A stretch of 64,000 nucleotides of DNA from Globodera rostochiensis (Eukaryota; Nematoda; Chromadorea; Rhabditida; Heteroderidae). The notes under the pieces are model-generated. The model did no database searches and had not been told where the DNA came from. It saw only the letters and a list, made by a program, of their open reading frames with translations. The DNA lies in NCBI GenBank assembly GCA_018350325.1, contig JAEVLN010000020.1, positions 1,333,796 through 1,397,795 of the forward strand. The letters are read 5' to 3'. Below are positions 34,682-46,440 of the stretch, piece after piece. A program made the translations under genes and the position numbers. Numbering within the stretch: position 1 is the first letter of the stretch; the number at the start of each line of letters is the position of its first letter.

Positions 34682-35266
34682 TGAGGGGGGGGGAGGGGGT
34701 CGAAATCCGCCTTTTCTTAAGGGCGAGGCTGTTCAAATGATTTAATGAATGAAAAATGACATCGATTAGGGACTGATGGGACGGGGGCAGGGAGGAGACG
34801 GGGCGGGGGGAGGTAAGGGAGGGGACGGGGCGGGGACAGGGAGGGAACGGGAGGCAGGGAGGAGACGCGGGGAACGGGAGAGGAGACGGGGGGGGACGGA
34901 GGGGGCAGGGAGGGGACGGGGGCGGAGGGACGGAGGGGGCAGGGAGAGGACGGGGCGGAGAGGGACAGGGAGGGGACGGAGGGGAGGGGGGGACGGGGGG
35001 AGCAAGGGGGGGGGCGCGGGGGGAGGGAGAGACGGGGGGCACGGGGGAAGGGGACGGAGGGGGGGACAGGACGGGGGAGGGACGGGGGGGAGCAAGGAGG
35101 GGGCGCGGGGGGAGGGAGAGACGGGGGGGGCACGGGGGGAGGGGACGGAGGGGGGGACGGGACGGGGGGGGGGAGACGGGAGGGGAGGGGAGACGTGGAG
35201 GGAGGGGACGAGGGGTGCACGGGGGAGGAGAGGGACGGGACGGGGGGGGGGACGGGGGGGGGGTCA
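34682..35266. repeat. 585-bp G-rich low-complexity tract
   Basis: Almost pure G with GGGGACGG, GGGAGGG and GGGGGCGCGGGG variants; a roughly 115-bp block (around 34980-35050 and 35080-35150) is repeated. The long open frames on both strands (Pro/Ser-rich on one, Gly/Arg-rich on the other) result from base composition and are not genes. The + strand has high G-quadruplex potential. Confidence 0.85.
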
Positions 35267-38200
35267 ATCGACACAATAATGATGCGGATTAATTATGCCG
35301 TCGCATTGTGTGTGTCAGGAGCATGGGAATTAGGGAATTTTAGGGTTTATGAGGTTAAATTACATAAAAGGGACTTTACTTATTTCCGATTAATCGATAA
35401 TTTGTAATCAAAAAGAGTTTTAGTGCCGAAAAGCGTTCTTAAATTTCCAAAATATGCCCCTAATATGCTATTTTTGTCCCCTCCCCCGCGGCATTTTAAC
35501 TAAAAGTATGTACTCCCGCCGACTTTGACCTTCGTTTTCCCCAAAATTTAACTTTTTCAGAAATATTTAATGAGATTTTCGGGGTCAAAGCCCTCACTTT
35601 TGGGCTCAGTTAAGCTAAGGGGCTGTTTACACGAATTATCCAAAGACCCCCCCCCCCCCCCCCTCCAAATGCCCCCCCCCCAAATGTTCGCATCCGTTCG
35701 GTGATCCCCGTCGGCGGGAATGGGAAGGTCGGGTGATCGGTGAAATTCGCCGATGTTTGATCAGCATTTTAACGCCTCCCAATAATAATGAAAAGGTCAA
35801 ATGGATGGGACAAAACGAAATCACAATTTGTTTAAAGAAAAATCCTAACAAATCAAAACCAAAAGTCACTTTACTTTTCCCAAAAAGGAAATTCGGGGGG
35901 GGGGGGGGGGCGTTTAAGAGCATTGGATTAGACGAAAAAGAGAGGGATGGAAGGAAACCGGGGGTGGGGGGGGGTAACTAACCGCTAAAACTCAATCCCT
36001 CATTCCCCCCAAAATGGGAGGGTCCCCCCTCCCTCCGGTTACTTTGTGATGAAATTTGTTCCGCCGTCTGTAGAGTTAGTTACCCCGCAATTTGTTGACC
36101 AAAAGTGTGCTGACTGATAACACAAATTGTTGGGAATCGACGGGTGATAAGAACGAACCCCCCCCCCCCCCCCCCCTCCAAACAACACAACATATTCAAG
36201 CAGTTCAGAGATGCAATGAATGCTTATAGCACTTTGAGTGCTGAAATTGTAATTACACTTAGACACAAATGCATCGGATTCGAATGTTTTTTCCCGCCCG
36301 CCCGCCCAAAATTGTTATCAGATCGGCTGGCAACAGATAAGGGGACGGCTGGTTGGGCCGGCGGGCCGGCCAAGTTTTGTGTGATGGCCCCCTCACCCCC
36401 CAAACGATCGTAGTTTTTCACGACGGACTTTGGTTTTGTGTTACACACCAATCGTTGCCTCCCCTCTGCCCACGCCCAAATTCGATTGAAAAAGTGATGT
36501 AAAAAGAAGAAGACGGACGATTACGACGCCGACGATATGAGGAGTTGAATTTGTATAACGGGGAAAGGTGCATCGGAACGGATTCAAAACATCCGGGGGG
36601 GGGGGGTGATCAGGTGATAGGGGGGGGGGGATGATCAGGGAATTGCTGAGCCTCAACGGTTCTTTCTGTTGCTGAACCTGCTGAACTCTCAGAGGTTGGA
36701 GAAATGGATCACTTTTAAATCGTAAATTGATGTCTTAGGGGGACAATTCCCTTTTCTTCGTTTTCGGCCCGACGTTTTGTCGACAATTTTGGGGTTGGGA
36801 AACAGAAAAAATTCAGCGCCAGCACAGACAGTGCAAAATGCCCCCCCCCCCCCGGGGGGAGGTGATTTGATGCGATGATAATCTTATGAGATTAGTGCTG
36901 CGAGAGTATGGGGGGCGGGGGCGGGAGGGGGCGATCATCCGGCAGAATAATCGGAATAATGCGGGGGCGGCGGGGCACAAAAATAATCCCTCCGGAAAGG
37001 CCTCGGGGGAAATTTGTAAAACTCAAAATTTGAAATGCTTTTGAGCCATTTTTTCGCGGGGATTTTACAATTTTGAAAATTCTTTTTTTTCATTAGCAAG
37101 CGGAGGGCAGAAATGATTTTTTGCTTCATTTTCATCAAATTGTGGGGGGAGGGGGCGAAATTTAATGTAAAAAATGCACATTTTGGAACGGAAAAAACTT
37201 CCGTCCGTCCGCCCAAACGTTCCGTCCGTTTGTCGTCGTCACAAAAGTCCTTTTGCTTTGTGAAAAACGCGCCAATTTAAATGGGAGGATCGCCCGCGGC
37301 GCGTCATCATCATCGCCGGAGGGGAGGGGGCTGGGGGCATCAATTTATGGCGTCGCTAATTGAACGGAACAGAACGCCAACGGACCGGGGGAGGGGGGAG
37401 GGCGGCAAATCGCATAAATTCAAACGCCCCAATCGACCGCCTCCCCTCGGGGCAGGTAAATGAATGGATGAACCTTTCTTTGTCTCATCCCTTCGGGCGT
37501 TTTCGGAGCGGGGGTTGGATGCATGTGATCGGATCATCTTCCCAACACAAATGTGACCGATAAGAAGGACAAAGATCGGCGGCGGCGGCGGCAGCGGATT
37601 GGGGTCATCCGATCGGATCGGCATAATTTCCCGCTCAAAACGACGCCGCGGGGCAAACGAACATTTATTATTTATTTATTTAATTATTTGTTAATTATCT
37701 ATTTATGCGTTTGTCTGGAAGGAACAAAAAATGCTAATAAATTGGTCGGGGAATGATTCAAAGGAGACAAATCCCAGACATTCATTAGCAGTTCAACGAC
37801 CATTTCCGGCGGCCTTTTATTGGTTTTTCGTGGGAAAAATGTTTGCGCTATGGTCACAAAATGTTTGGTCACGGAACGATCAGTCCTTGGCGCCATTAGT
37901 CAAAGCATCAAATTAATCGGGCGGTTAAAAGCTCTGATCAGCGATCAGAAGTGGCTTATTTTGAACTAAACTGTTAAGTCCGTGCAGTGACCAACACAAA
38001 AATCGGCATTTTGTAATTTTTTCCCTCTGGCAAAAATCAGAAAATGGCATAAAAGCCGCTGTGTGTGTGGCGCGGGTTTATGAATGAAAACGGCCATTTG
38101 TGCCCCTCCCGTCGCCACCCCCGAGGGGATTATCCCCCCCCCCCCCACTCGGCCAATTAGTTCAAGTGACGACAATTAAGCTAGCAATAAGAAGAAGGAA

Positions 38201-38692
38201 TTTGTTCCGGGATGGCAAAGCTATGAGCGATCTTTGATTTTGGAATTTAACTCCGTTGATCACTGGTCCCATCCAGCCACTTCTATAAGTTTGTCAGATC
38301 GCCAGGGGACTTAATTGATCGTTAATCACGTCATCCGAATCACCCAACGGGGAGCCTTTTGATCTGATCAGAAAGTCCACGCGCCGCTCCACCGACAAAA
38401 GTGACCGATGGCGATGCGCGATTAAGAGGGATGGGCGCGTGTGAGAGGTGACCATGTGACCCAGACACAGACAGAGACAGCACTCATAGAGGGGACGCGC
38501 TGACCTGACCCAGACAGCCCGACCCGAAACCCCCCGGGGGGGGGGGGATTTAATTACCCATTAAAAGAAAAAAAGAAACGTTTATTATACAAAACTTTTT
38601 TGTTAATATGGTAAAAAAAACGTTTGACGGAGACGGGTTGAGCTTGGAAACGCAAAAATGGATTTTTTTTTTGTGAAAAAATGATACAATTT
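35267..38692. other. gene-poor region with many poly-G/poly-C runs
   Basis: No coding exon supported. Homopolymer runs of 9 or more G or C occur near 35647, 35896, 36158, 36598, 36840, 38134 and 38533. Short GATC/TGATCAG words are frequent. It may include distal regulatory sequence for the receptor gene, but nothing specific can be shown. Confidence 0.5.
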
Positions 38693-38933
38693 TTCGCGAG
38701 GGGGGGGGGGAGAGAGCGGGGGGAGAGGGGGGAAGGGGGGGGAGAGGGGGAGGGGGGAAGGGGGGGGAGAGGGGGAGGGGGGAAGGGGGGGGGGAAGGGG
38801 GAGGGAAGGGGGGGGGGAAGGGGGGGGGGAAGGGGGGGGGAAGGGGGGGGGGAAGGGGGGGGGAAGGGGGGGGGGGAAGGGGGGGAGGAAGGGGGGGGGG
38901 AAGGGGGGGGGGGGGAAGGGGGGGGGGGGTTGG
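38693..38933. repeat. 240-bp polypurine (G/A) tract
   Basis: The stretch is almost entirely G and A, made of GGGGGGGGAAGG and GGGGGGAGAGGG units of about 10-35 bp, with only a couple of pyrimidines near its start. Such tracts can form triplex (H-DNA) or G-quadruplex structures and are error-prone in sequencing. Confidence 0.85.
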
Positions 38934-39754
38934 GGACATTCCAACAATAATAAATCAAAATTGGTGACGCATTCTCATATATTAGGCGGCGGGGAAAGGA
39001 AACCGACGGGTAGAAGCGACTTTAGCCCAAAATTTTGGCTTTTCTTCACTCGCTTAGATTAGTTTTGCATTTGTTTGTCCGTTTTATGAAACAAAACACT
39101 CAATTCGTTTTTAAACAATGATAAAACTAAATAATTTATCGCCTAATTGGGGGCATAGATTTTTAAATTCAATGAAAAATACTGTAATTGTAAAATGATT
39201 GTAAAATTGGGGACGGGAATAAGAAAAAAGGGACGATCGGCGGGGGGGGGAGGAAGGTTTGGCCCAAGAGAATGGAATGTTTGTTGGATCGATCTCGGGG
39301 AGGGGGGGGGGGTAGGACGAGCTCCCCCCGACTGCGCGAGACAACAAACAGAGTTGGGGGGAGGGGGAGTGAGGGGGGGGGCATGTTGTTGACACATCTG
39401 CCCCCCCCCCCCCTCCCCTCCGGGGAAGAGGCAACAATTTGGCAACAGCAGCAGGATGGCGCGTCGATGCGTGTGGGTGCGGCGCCCTGTAATTCAAACT
39501 TGCGAAAGGATGGCGAGGCATTCCAATTTAATATTATATTTATGCCTTTTATATGTTTAAATGATGGAAGAAGATCCAATTTTATAGTCCCAAAACAAAA
39601 TTTTCTGAATTCCTAAGCCCTTCCGCCAGGGAAAAGGTCGAATTCGTCTTGAGCTGAAATTTTAGGACCATTGAGACCAGTTCAGTTACAATAATTTTGA
39701 GCATAATCACACAACAAACGCAGTCTCTCAATCATTTGGCCATGCTGTTCGTGC
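38934..39754. other. 3' flank of the dopamine-receptor gene
   Basis: No gene seen. Several G runs lie at 39240-39310 and a C run at 39401-39413. The part adjoining 39755 is the expected 3' UTR of the - strand receptor gene. Confidence 0.45.
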
Positions 39755-42700
39755 TCAACACCTCGGCCCCGCTGCCCTCCGTCCGGTGGCAGTTCCGGAT
39801 CCATCACAGCCAAGCAGGTTGCGAAACGCCTTGCGGAAGCGCTTGTCGAAGACGGTGTAGATCAGCGGGTTCAGCGACGAGTTCAGGTAGCCAAGCCATG
39901 TGGACAAGAACATGGCCAACAGATGGACACACTGAACTCCACCGGACAGCAGACAGATGGCGTTGGACAGATGCAGCGCGAAGAAGGGCACCCAGCAGCA
40001 GAGGAACACCGCTGCAAATGCGTAGTTTTGGCATTTTTTTAAAATTCCGGCGATTTAAATTTGAAACCCTCCCCCCTCGGGGAGACGCCCCCCCCCCCCA
40101 CGGGGAGACGCCCCCCCCCCCCCACGGGGAGACCCCCCCCCCCCCGGCGTGTTTAAATCGTTATAACTTTTTCGCAGTCAACCAAATGCCGTCAATTGAT
40201 ATCTTTTGAAAGCTCTGAAAAGCTATAAACAAGCGAAGGTGGTGTTTCCATTCTTATGCTTCTAAGGATAGCAAACTACAGGAATTACAAAGAAAGTAAC
40301 GCCGGGGGGGGGGCAGCTGTTTCGCCAAAAACACCCGTCCATCCTTTTCAACAACAACAAAAACAGCCTCAAAATGCCGTTTATGGATAATCCCTTAAGG
40401 CAAAATGCCGTAGAAACCAAAGGGCACTCTTAAAATCAATTGCGCTTTTTACTTCAAACAAAAAAAAATGCTTATTTTGAATGGAGAAAAATTGGCATTA
40501 AACGTTTTGCCCACAGACCCAAAACGACGGCGAGCGTCACGGTGGCCTTCTGCTCGCGTCGCATTTGGCGAGTCGCGCGCTTTAGCAGCGTGCGCGAAGG
40601 CCTGCGGCCCTCCTCAATAATCTAAAAAATAATAAAGTTTTTTTGTTTTTGTTTTTATACTTACGGGGACAAGCGAGCGCCGGAACGCCTGCCGGATGTA
40701 CCGCAGCGGGGAGGAGGAAAAACCGGAAGACGCGCAACTTATTTTCTTAGGCACAATGCCGGACACGGTACTCGAACGGCAACACGCGCCGTTCCGTGCG
40801 GGGAGAGCGCTGCCGTTGTTGCGCACCGGACCGTCGCGGGAGCGCGTGGACTGCTCCATAACGCTGCTGTTCCGTCGTCGTTCAGTCGGATGCACGACGC
40901 TGTTGCTTTCCAACCGGTATGCCGAGGACAGTGCCGCGGCACTGCAGTCAATTTTGTTCCATGCCGGATCGTTCGCTGTTACCGCTGCCGTCGTGCAGTC
41001 TTCCGCCGTCCGTTTCGGAGGCGAGTGACTGCTGATCCAAACGGAACGTCGCAGGCCGCCACGGCTGAAGAATGTTTGGTCTGATCAATCAGAATGGGGG
41101 GGGGGTCAGCAGAAGACGGACTGATCATCTTTTGCTGCCATCCGATCAATTCAATGCAAAAATGAGCTAATCCAATCAAGCAAATGCCCCGTTAAGCTAA
41201 GCTAACTAACATTCCGCCGCGACTTTCTGCGCCACTTCCGGCGATGGATGTGTTGCGTTGATCAGTCGTAACAACGACTGATGCGGCACTTCTGATCACT
41301 TAAACGGACAAACTTCGAGGAGGAAAAAACATTGCTGAACCGATTTATAATTGCTAAACGGTCGAACTCAAAGCCTTTCTCTAATTATGAAACGGCGGAA
41401 TGATTGATCACCTCCGACCAGCTTCGGCCTGTCCGGATGGCCAAGGCCGGTAACTCTGCGCTGACCCCAGCGGATGAAGAGCCGTGCCAACATTCCGCCG
41501 CAGTGCCTGCGCTTCTTCTGCTGCAGAAGCGGCACGTCTCCGTTTCGGAGCGTTTGCGCGGCACCGCTTGCTTGCCGCCAACACGCCGCGTCTGACTGCG
41601 CCGCTTCTGAAAAATGCAAAAAGATGAAGGCGGCGGCGGGGGCGGGGGGGGGGGAGACCGGAAGGGAGGACTTTGCTTTTACTCGACGCCCTAATTATCC
41701 CCCGAAGCGGCGGAACCCGCTGACCTTCCGGTCGTCGCGCGTTCTGTTTGTTGTTGTTGGCGTCCTTCTCATGAACGCTACTTGCATCAGCGTCAGAAAT
41801 AAGGCGATTCGGACACGTTGGCTGATGCCGATCCGAGTGAGCGCGCCGCACGCAGTTTCCAGACCGCTTCCGCATCGTTGCCGCCCCGCAATGGCTGTTG
41901 TGCCGATATAATTGAAGTGTCCGAAACAATGGGGGCTCCGCTTCTGCATTTGACCGCACGCAGCACGAGCCGGGAAGCTGACTGCGCTTGCAAGCGGCGG
42001 ACGACGCCTGCAACGACGGAGAGCAATCTCCGCCCGACAGCAGCTGCTATAACAAGGACTTAGTGAATGCGGTTTGTCCCCGACCCCTTGGGGCGGGAAA
42101 GTCCGGTTGGTCCCCGACCCCTCGGGGGCGGGAAAGTCCGGTTGGTCCCCGACCCCTCGGGGGCGGGAAAGTCCGGTTGGTCCCCGACCCCTCGGGGGGC
42201 GGGAAAGTCCGGTTGGTCCCCGACCCCTCGGGGGCGGGAAAGTCCGGTTAGTCCCCCCTCGGGGGCGGGAAAGTCCGGTTGGTCCCCGACCCCTCGGGGG
42301 CGGGAAAGTCCGGTTGGTCCCCGACCCCTCGGGGGCGGGAAAGTCCGGTTGGTCCCCGACCCCTCGGGGGCGGGAAAGTCCGGTTAGTCCCCCCTCGGGG
42401 GCGGGAAAGTCCGGTTAGTCCCCTCTCGGGGGCGGGAAAGTCCGGTTGGTCCCCGACCCCTCGGGGGCGGGAAAGTCCGGTTACTCCCCCCTCGGGGGCG
42501 GGAAAGTCTGGGGTTGGGGACCAACCCTAATTTGAAGCCTAAATAGGTACCTGTTTTTGAATATACCTAAATTAATCTCGACCAAAATGGTTAGGGTTAA
42601 TGTCCAGCATTATTCAAATTTCGAATTTAGACACTTACCATGCGCAGGTCCTCGTGCAGGTCATGCAAGTCATGCAGGTCGGTCTGGTCAATGAACGGAA

Positions 42701-45086
42701 AACGCTCCTCCAAATCGTCGCCGAAGCTGCTGCACAAGCGAACGGCGGCTGGCGGCAGCGCCTTGGGGCATTCCGTGTCCGTCTTAACAAATAAAATTGT
42801 TGGAAAAAATAACATTTTAAGTAATAAAATTTAAAAAATATTTATTTTCTTGCCTCCGGTTCCATGCCGCAACATTTTTGTTGTTGTTCCGCCTGTTGTT
42901 GCTCTACAAACGCGGGTGGTTGACGCGCGCTCAGCTGTTGAACGTCACTCGCCGCATTCCGCGCAGCACGCGAGGCGTGGCAAGTCGATGCTGCAGCTCG
43001 CACTGCCTCTTCGTTGTCACGCCGTCTTGGGTTTGCTGCTTGCCCTACGGCAGATACGGCTTGCTGATCCGCGACACTGTCCCCGCGAGCAACTATCCCC
43101 TGCGGCGTCTTCTGCCGTTGGATTACAGAAGATGGAAGAGTGTTGCAGCGTCGCATGAGGCGTAACGTGCGTTTGCGACGCCAACCCTTCACGCGACGCT
43201 CCGCTCGCAATGCGGTTGAAGGCAACTGAATGCGCAAATTGCGATCGGTGGTTGTTCTACATAACCAGAAATGCCAGAACCTGCAGTGGATTCATCGGTG
43301 CCATCGGAAACGGCAGGCCTCCGTTAATCATAAGGCTGAGCGTCGGCCTTCGCTGCGGGTTATCATCATCTTGTGCCTGCAGGTGCTGCGCAAGACGCTT
43401 GCGCCGCGCGATGTCGTGCCCTGACTCGGCCGCCTCCTCCTCTTCATCTTCGTCGTCGTCGTCGTCGTCCTCGGAAAGGCTGGCGGTGGGGAAGGAAGAA
43501 GTCTGAAGAAGCCTTTTCTTTTCTTTACATCCCCCGCGGCGTCCGACACCTGAATGCTAAGCTCCAGCAGCAGCTGATCCTTCAGATGGCTGCGCGCAAT
43601 TTGACGTGCCTAAAAGGATAAATAAATAAATAATAATAATAATTATTATTTAAATGAATAATAAAACAAATTGCCATTCGCGCGCCGCCCATCAGTGCGT
43701 TTGTGATCAGCGCCGTCTCGACACCGCTGAGCGCCGCGTTGCGTTTGCGTGCTGCGCGAGCACTTTCACGCTCGCGCAGCCGTTTGAACACCACCGCGTA
43801 CAGTGCGATCATCGCCAGGCAGGGGAAAAAGAAGGACAGTACGGAGGAGCCGATCATGAACACTGTGCAACAACGGGGAGAGAGTGATCAAAAGCCCAAC
43901 GATTGATTGACATGTGTTGATTAAAAACTCCGAATTGACTGATCACCATAACTTGAGATTGAGTCAATAACCAATACATACACATCCGGTTTCCGACATT
44001 CCGACATTTTTAGAAACGGTGGAATTCCGATTCTAACGAAATATTTTAGGTCTCGAAATTCCGATTTCCGAACAATTTTGAGGTCATTAGCGCCCATCTC
44101 GGATAAACATTACTGTGACTAAATGGTTGTGTCCAATGTTTAAACAAATACCCGGATTGGTGAACGCACATTCGTGTTCACTCTCGACGTGATTGGCACC
44201 TAAGGGGGACTTAAACGAATTCGAAAGCCTCCCCTAATCAGCCTACCGAAGGCAAGCGGAATGGCCACGGAAATGGAGACGCCCCACACCAACGCGATGG
44301 ACACGTAGGCACGCGAGTTGGTGCCAAGTTGGCAGTATGCCAAAGGATGAGAGATGGCGATGTACCTGAACGATACGGTAACCGTGGCTTTTTGAAATTT
44401 GACGAAAAACCAAGTGGAAATGAATGATTTAATCATTTTTACAGTTCGAAGCCAACCTGTCGATTGAGATGGCCAGCAAGTTCAGAATGGAAGCGGTCGA
44501 ACAGGCCACATCCGCACCGATGTACAGATTGCACAGCGTGGGGCCCAAATCCCAAATGAACGAATTCCACTGATTGGGGGGGGGGGATTTACAATTTCCA
44601 ATATAACTTCGTCTACCTCGAAATAAACAGCAAAAAACATGACACATAAAGCCACCAGCAGATCAGAAATTGCCAGGGACACTTAAATCAAATTGTTATC
44701 ATTTCAAAATTTAAACGCATCGAATTGCTCTAAATTGCCGGGGGCGCCGTTGAGAAAAAATTTTAAACTTTTTTTACTGATCAGCAGATTTGTGACGGTG
44801 CGCAAGGATCTGTCTCGGCACACCGCCAGAATGACCAGCGCGTTGCCGAAGATGGTCAGCAGTGGGACCAATGCCAATGCCAACGCGTACGGGTTGTTCT
44901 CCTGTGTGAGTGCAAACATTAAATGACTTTTAGAGTTGTACATTTTGCCAATTCTTCCAAATCCGCTTAATAACGGCACTCACTCACCGCTTGGGCAATG
45001 CCGTTGCCGTCGGCGGATGCCAACGACGACGAATTTGCGGTGCCATTGGGCGACGACGGTGCTATGCCTCCAGCGTAAAAAGTCAT
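39755..45086 (-). CDS. D2-like dopamine receptor (class A GPCR) with giant third intracellular loop
   Basis: Seven-transmembrane amine receptor, plasma membrane, probably Gi/o-coupled dopamine signalling as for C. elegans DOP-2/DOP-3. Fifteen exons: 44988-45086, 44778-44901, 44617-44681, 44457-44569, 44247-44365, 44152-44199, 43675-43862, 43550-43609, 43281-43502, 42854-43225, 42639-42782, 41412-42046, 40665-41064, 40519-40621, 39755-40011, giving 982 aa. The N-terminus has NGT and NSS glycosylation sites. TM1 has FGNALVILAV, TM2 LAISDLLVALCV, and TM3 the amine-binding Asp in IGADVACSTASILNL followed by the DRY motif. ECL2 Cys lies in HECAFTNP, TM5 serines in FMIGSSVLSFFFP, TM6 is VFLCCWVPFF and TM7 SSLNPLIYTVF, with a short Cys-containing tail. 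The third loop is about 650-680 aa, with an acidic run (SEDDDDDDEDEEEE) and Ser/Arg/Gln-rich parts. Two introns have GC donors (43673-43674, 42852-42853). Loop exons rest on phase and open frame, not similarity. Confidence 0.92.
40066..40147. repeat. short GGGGAGACGCCC tandem repeat in an intron
   Basis: Three copies of CGGGGAGAC followed by 10-14 C residues, with a period of about 25 bp. It lies in the intron between the last two exons of the D2-like receptor. Confidence 0.7.
42066..42522. repeat. 34-bp minisatellite in a receptor intron
   Basis: About 13 copies of a unit containing GGGCGGGAAAGTCCGGTTGG and CCCCGACCCCTCG. Full units are about 34-35 bp; shorter ones (about 26 bp) lack the CCGACC part. 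CCCCTCGGGGGCGGG in each unit can fold back. The array lies entirely within the intron 42047-42638. Open frames across it in several phases follow from repetition and are not genes. Confidence 0.9.
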
Positions 45087-45889
45087 TCACAGCAACAACG
45101 GCCAAAGATCAAAGCGAGAGTTGCGCAGCGGGCAGAAATGTCTCCATTTGTGCCCCGCGGGGGCTATTGAGTATTTGTGTCACTTGGGCAATTATTTTTG
45201 AATTGGGGCCGGCGAGAAACAATTTATGCAAAATTGAGCGGCGGCGGCGGCACCAGCGGCGATAAGGACGGATAGATATATGCCCTGGGGGGAGAAAGAA
45301 TGCGCTCGTTGGGATGAAAATATCTTTTTTTATTATTAGAATTTTTGGAAATTTTCCCAAAGGCGTCCGTCCGGTCTGAGTCTGTTTCCGTCAGAATGTT
45401 CAAATTTTAAATTTAAAAACCTGAATTTTTTTTCTGGAAATGAAAAGATTTGGATTTGAAGCCAATTAATTGTGAATGTTTCAATTTATTTTCTTTTATA
45501 AACCGTAAATATTTACCAACCGGACCCTCTACAGCCGATTACATTGGCATAATGTTGTACCTGTGCCTGTGGGGGCTTTCCGGCGGTTGGAGACGATGAA
45601 ATTTGGGCCCGGTCGGACGAATGGGCGGCGGCGGGGGGGGGGGGGGGGGGAATTAATGTCGTCGACGGCACTCGCTGGAGGCAATTAATTGGTGCCAATG
45701 CCGGACGGGAGACGGACGGAAATTAAATGGGGATGGATCCTGACGAACAGACGGGCGGAAGTGGACACTGAAACGAGCTCAATTTCCCCTCGGGTGCCAA
45801 ATTTTTCTATGCCATCCGCCGGAGGACAAAGGGCAAGTGGATGAAAGGAAAGCAAAGAAGAAAGGAGGAAGAGGCGATTGAAATGGTAG
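45087..45889. other. upstream flank of the dopamine-receptor gene
   Basis: No gene seen. The segment adjoining 45087 should contain the receptor 5' UTR and promoter. An 18-bp poly-G run lies at about 45633-45650. Confidence 0.45.
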
Positions 45890-46440
45890 AGAGGGGGGAG
45901 GGATGATCGGGAAGAGGGGTGGGGGATGATCTGGATGGGATGATCGGGGGGGGGGGGGTTAGGGGATGGAAGGATGGTGGGAGAAGGATGATCAGAGGGG
46001 GGATGCTCGGGATGGGATGATCGGGGGGGCGGGGTTAGGGGATGGAATGATCGAGGGGAGGGTGGGAGAAGGATGATCAGAGAGGGGATGCTCGGGATGG
46101 GATGATCGGGGGGGGGGTGATTGGGGGATGCGATGGAATGATCTGGATGGGATGATCGGGGGAGGAGGAGGAGGATGATCTGGATGTGCTGATCAGGGAG
46201 GGGGTGGGAGGAGGATGATCTGAATGGGATGATCGGGGGGGAGGGGGTAGGGGATGGAATGATCGAGGGGAGGGTGGGAGAAGGACGATCAGAGGGGGGG
46301 GGGGGGATGCTCGGGATGGGATGATCGGGGGGGGGTGATTGGGGGATGGGATGATCAGAGGGGGGGGGGATGCTTGGGATGGGATAATCAGAGGGGGGGG
46401 GGAGGGTGATTAGGGGATGGGATGGGGGAGGAGGATGATC
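45890..46440. repeat. degenerate G-rich repeat with GATGATC words
   Basis: A diffuse tandem repeat. Variants of GGGATGGGATGATCGGGGG recur every 40-70 bp with long G runs between them, and almost no C except in the GATC words. It has no coding potential. Confidence 0.8.

Noticed and set aside
34656..35279. Long Pro-rich and Gly/Arg-rich open frames on both strands
   Set aside because: They arise from a G-rich low-complexity tract and are open in several frames at once, with no splice structure or domain.
41408..42013. Independent 201-codon gene on the - strand
   Set aside because: The frame extends from an acceptor (42046) to a phase-2 donor (41412) and fits as an exon of the receptor loop.
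42067..42530. Gly/Pro-rich frames on the + strand
   Set aside because: They lie in a 34-bp minisatellite inside an intron of the - strand dopamine receptor.
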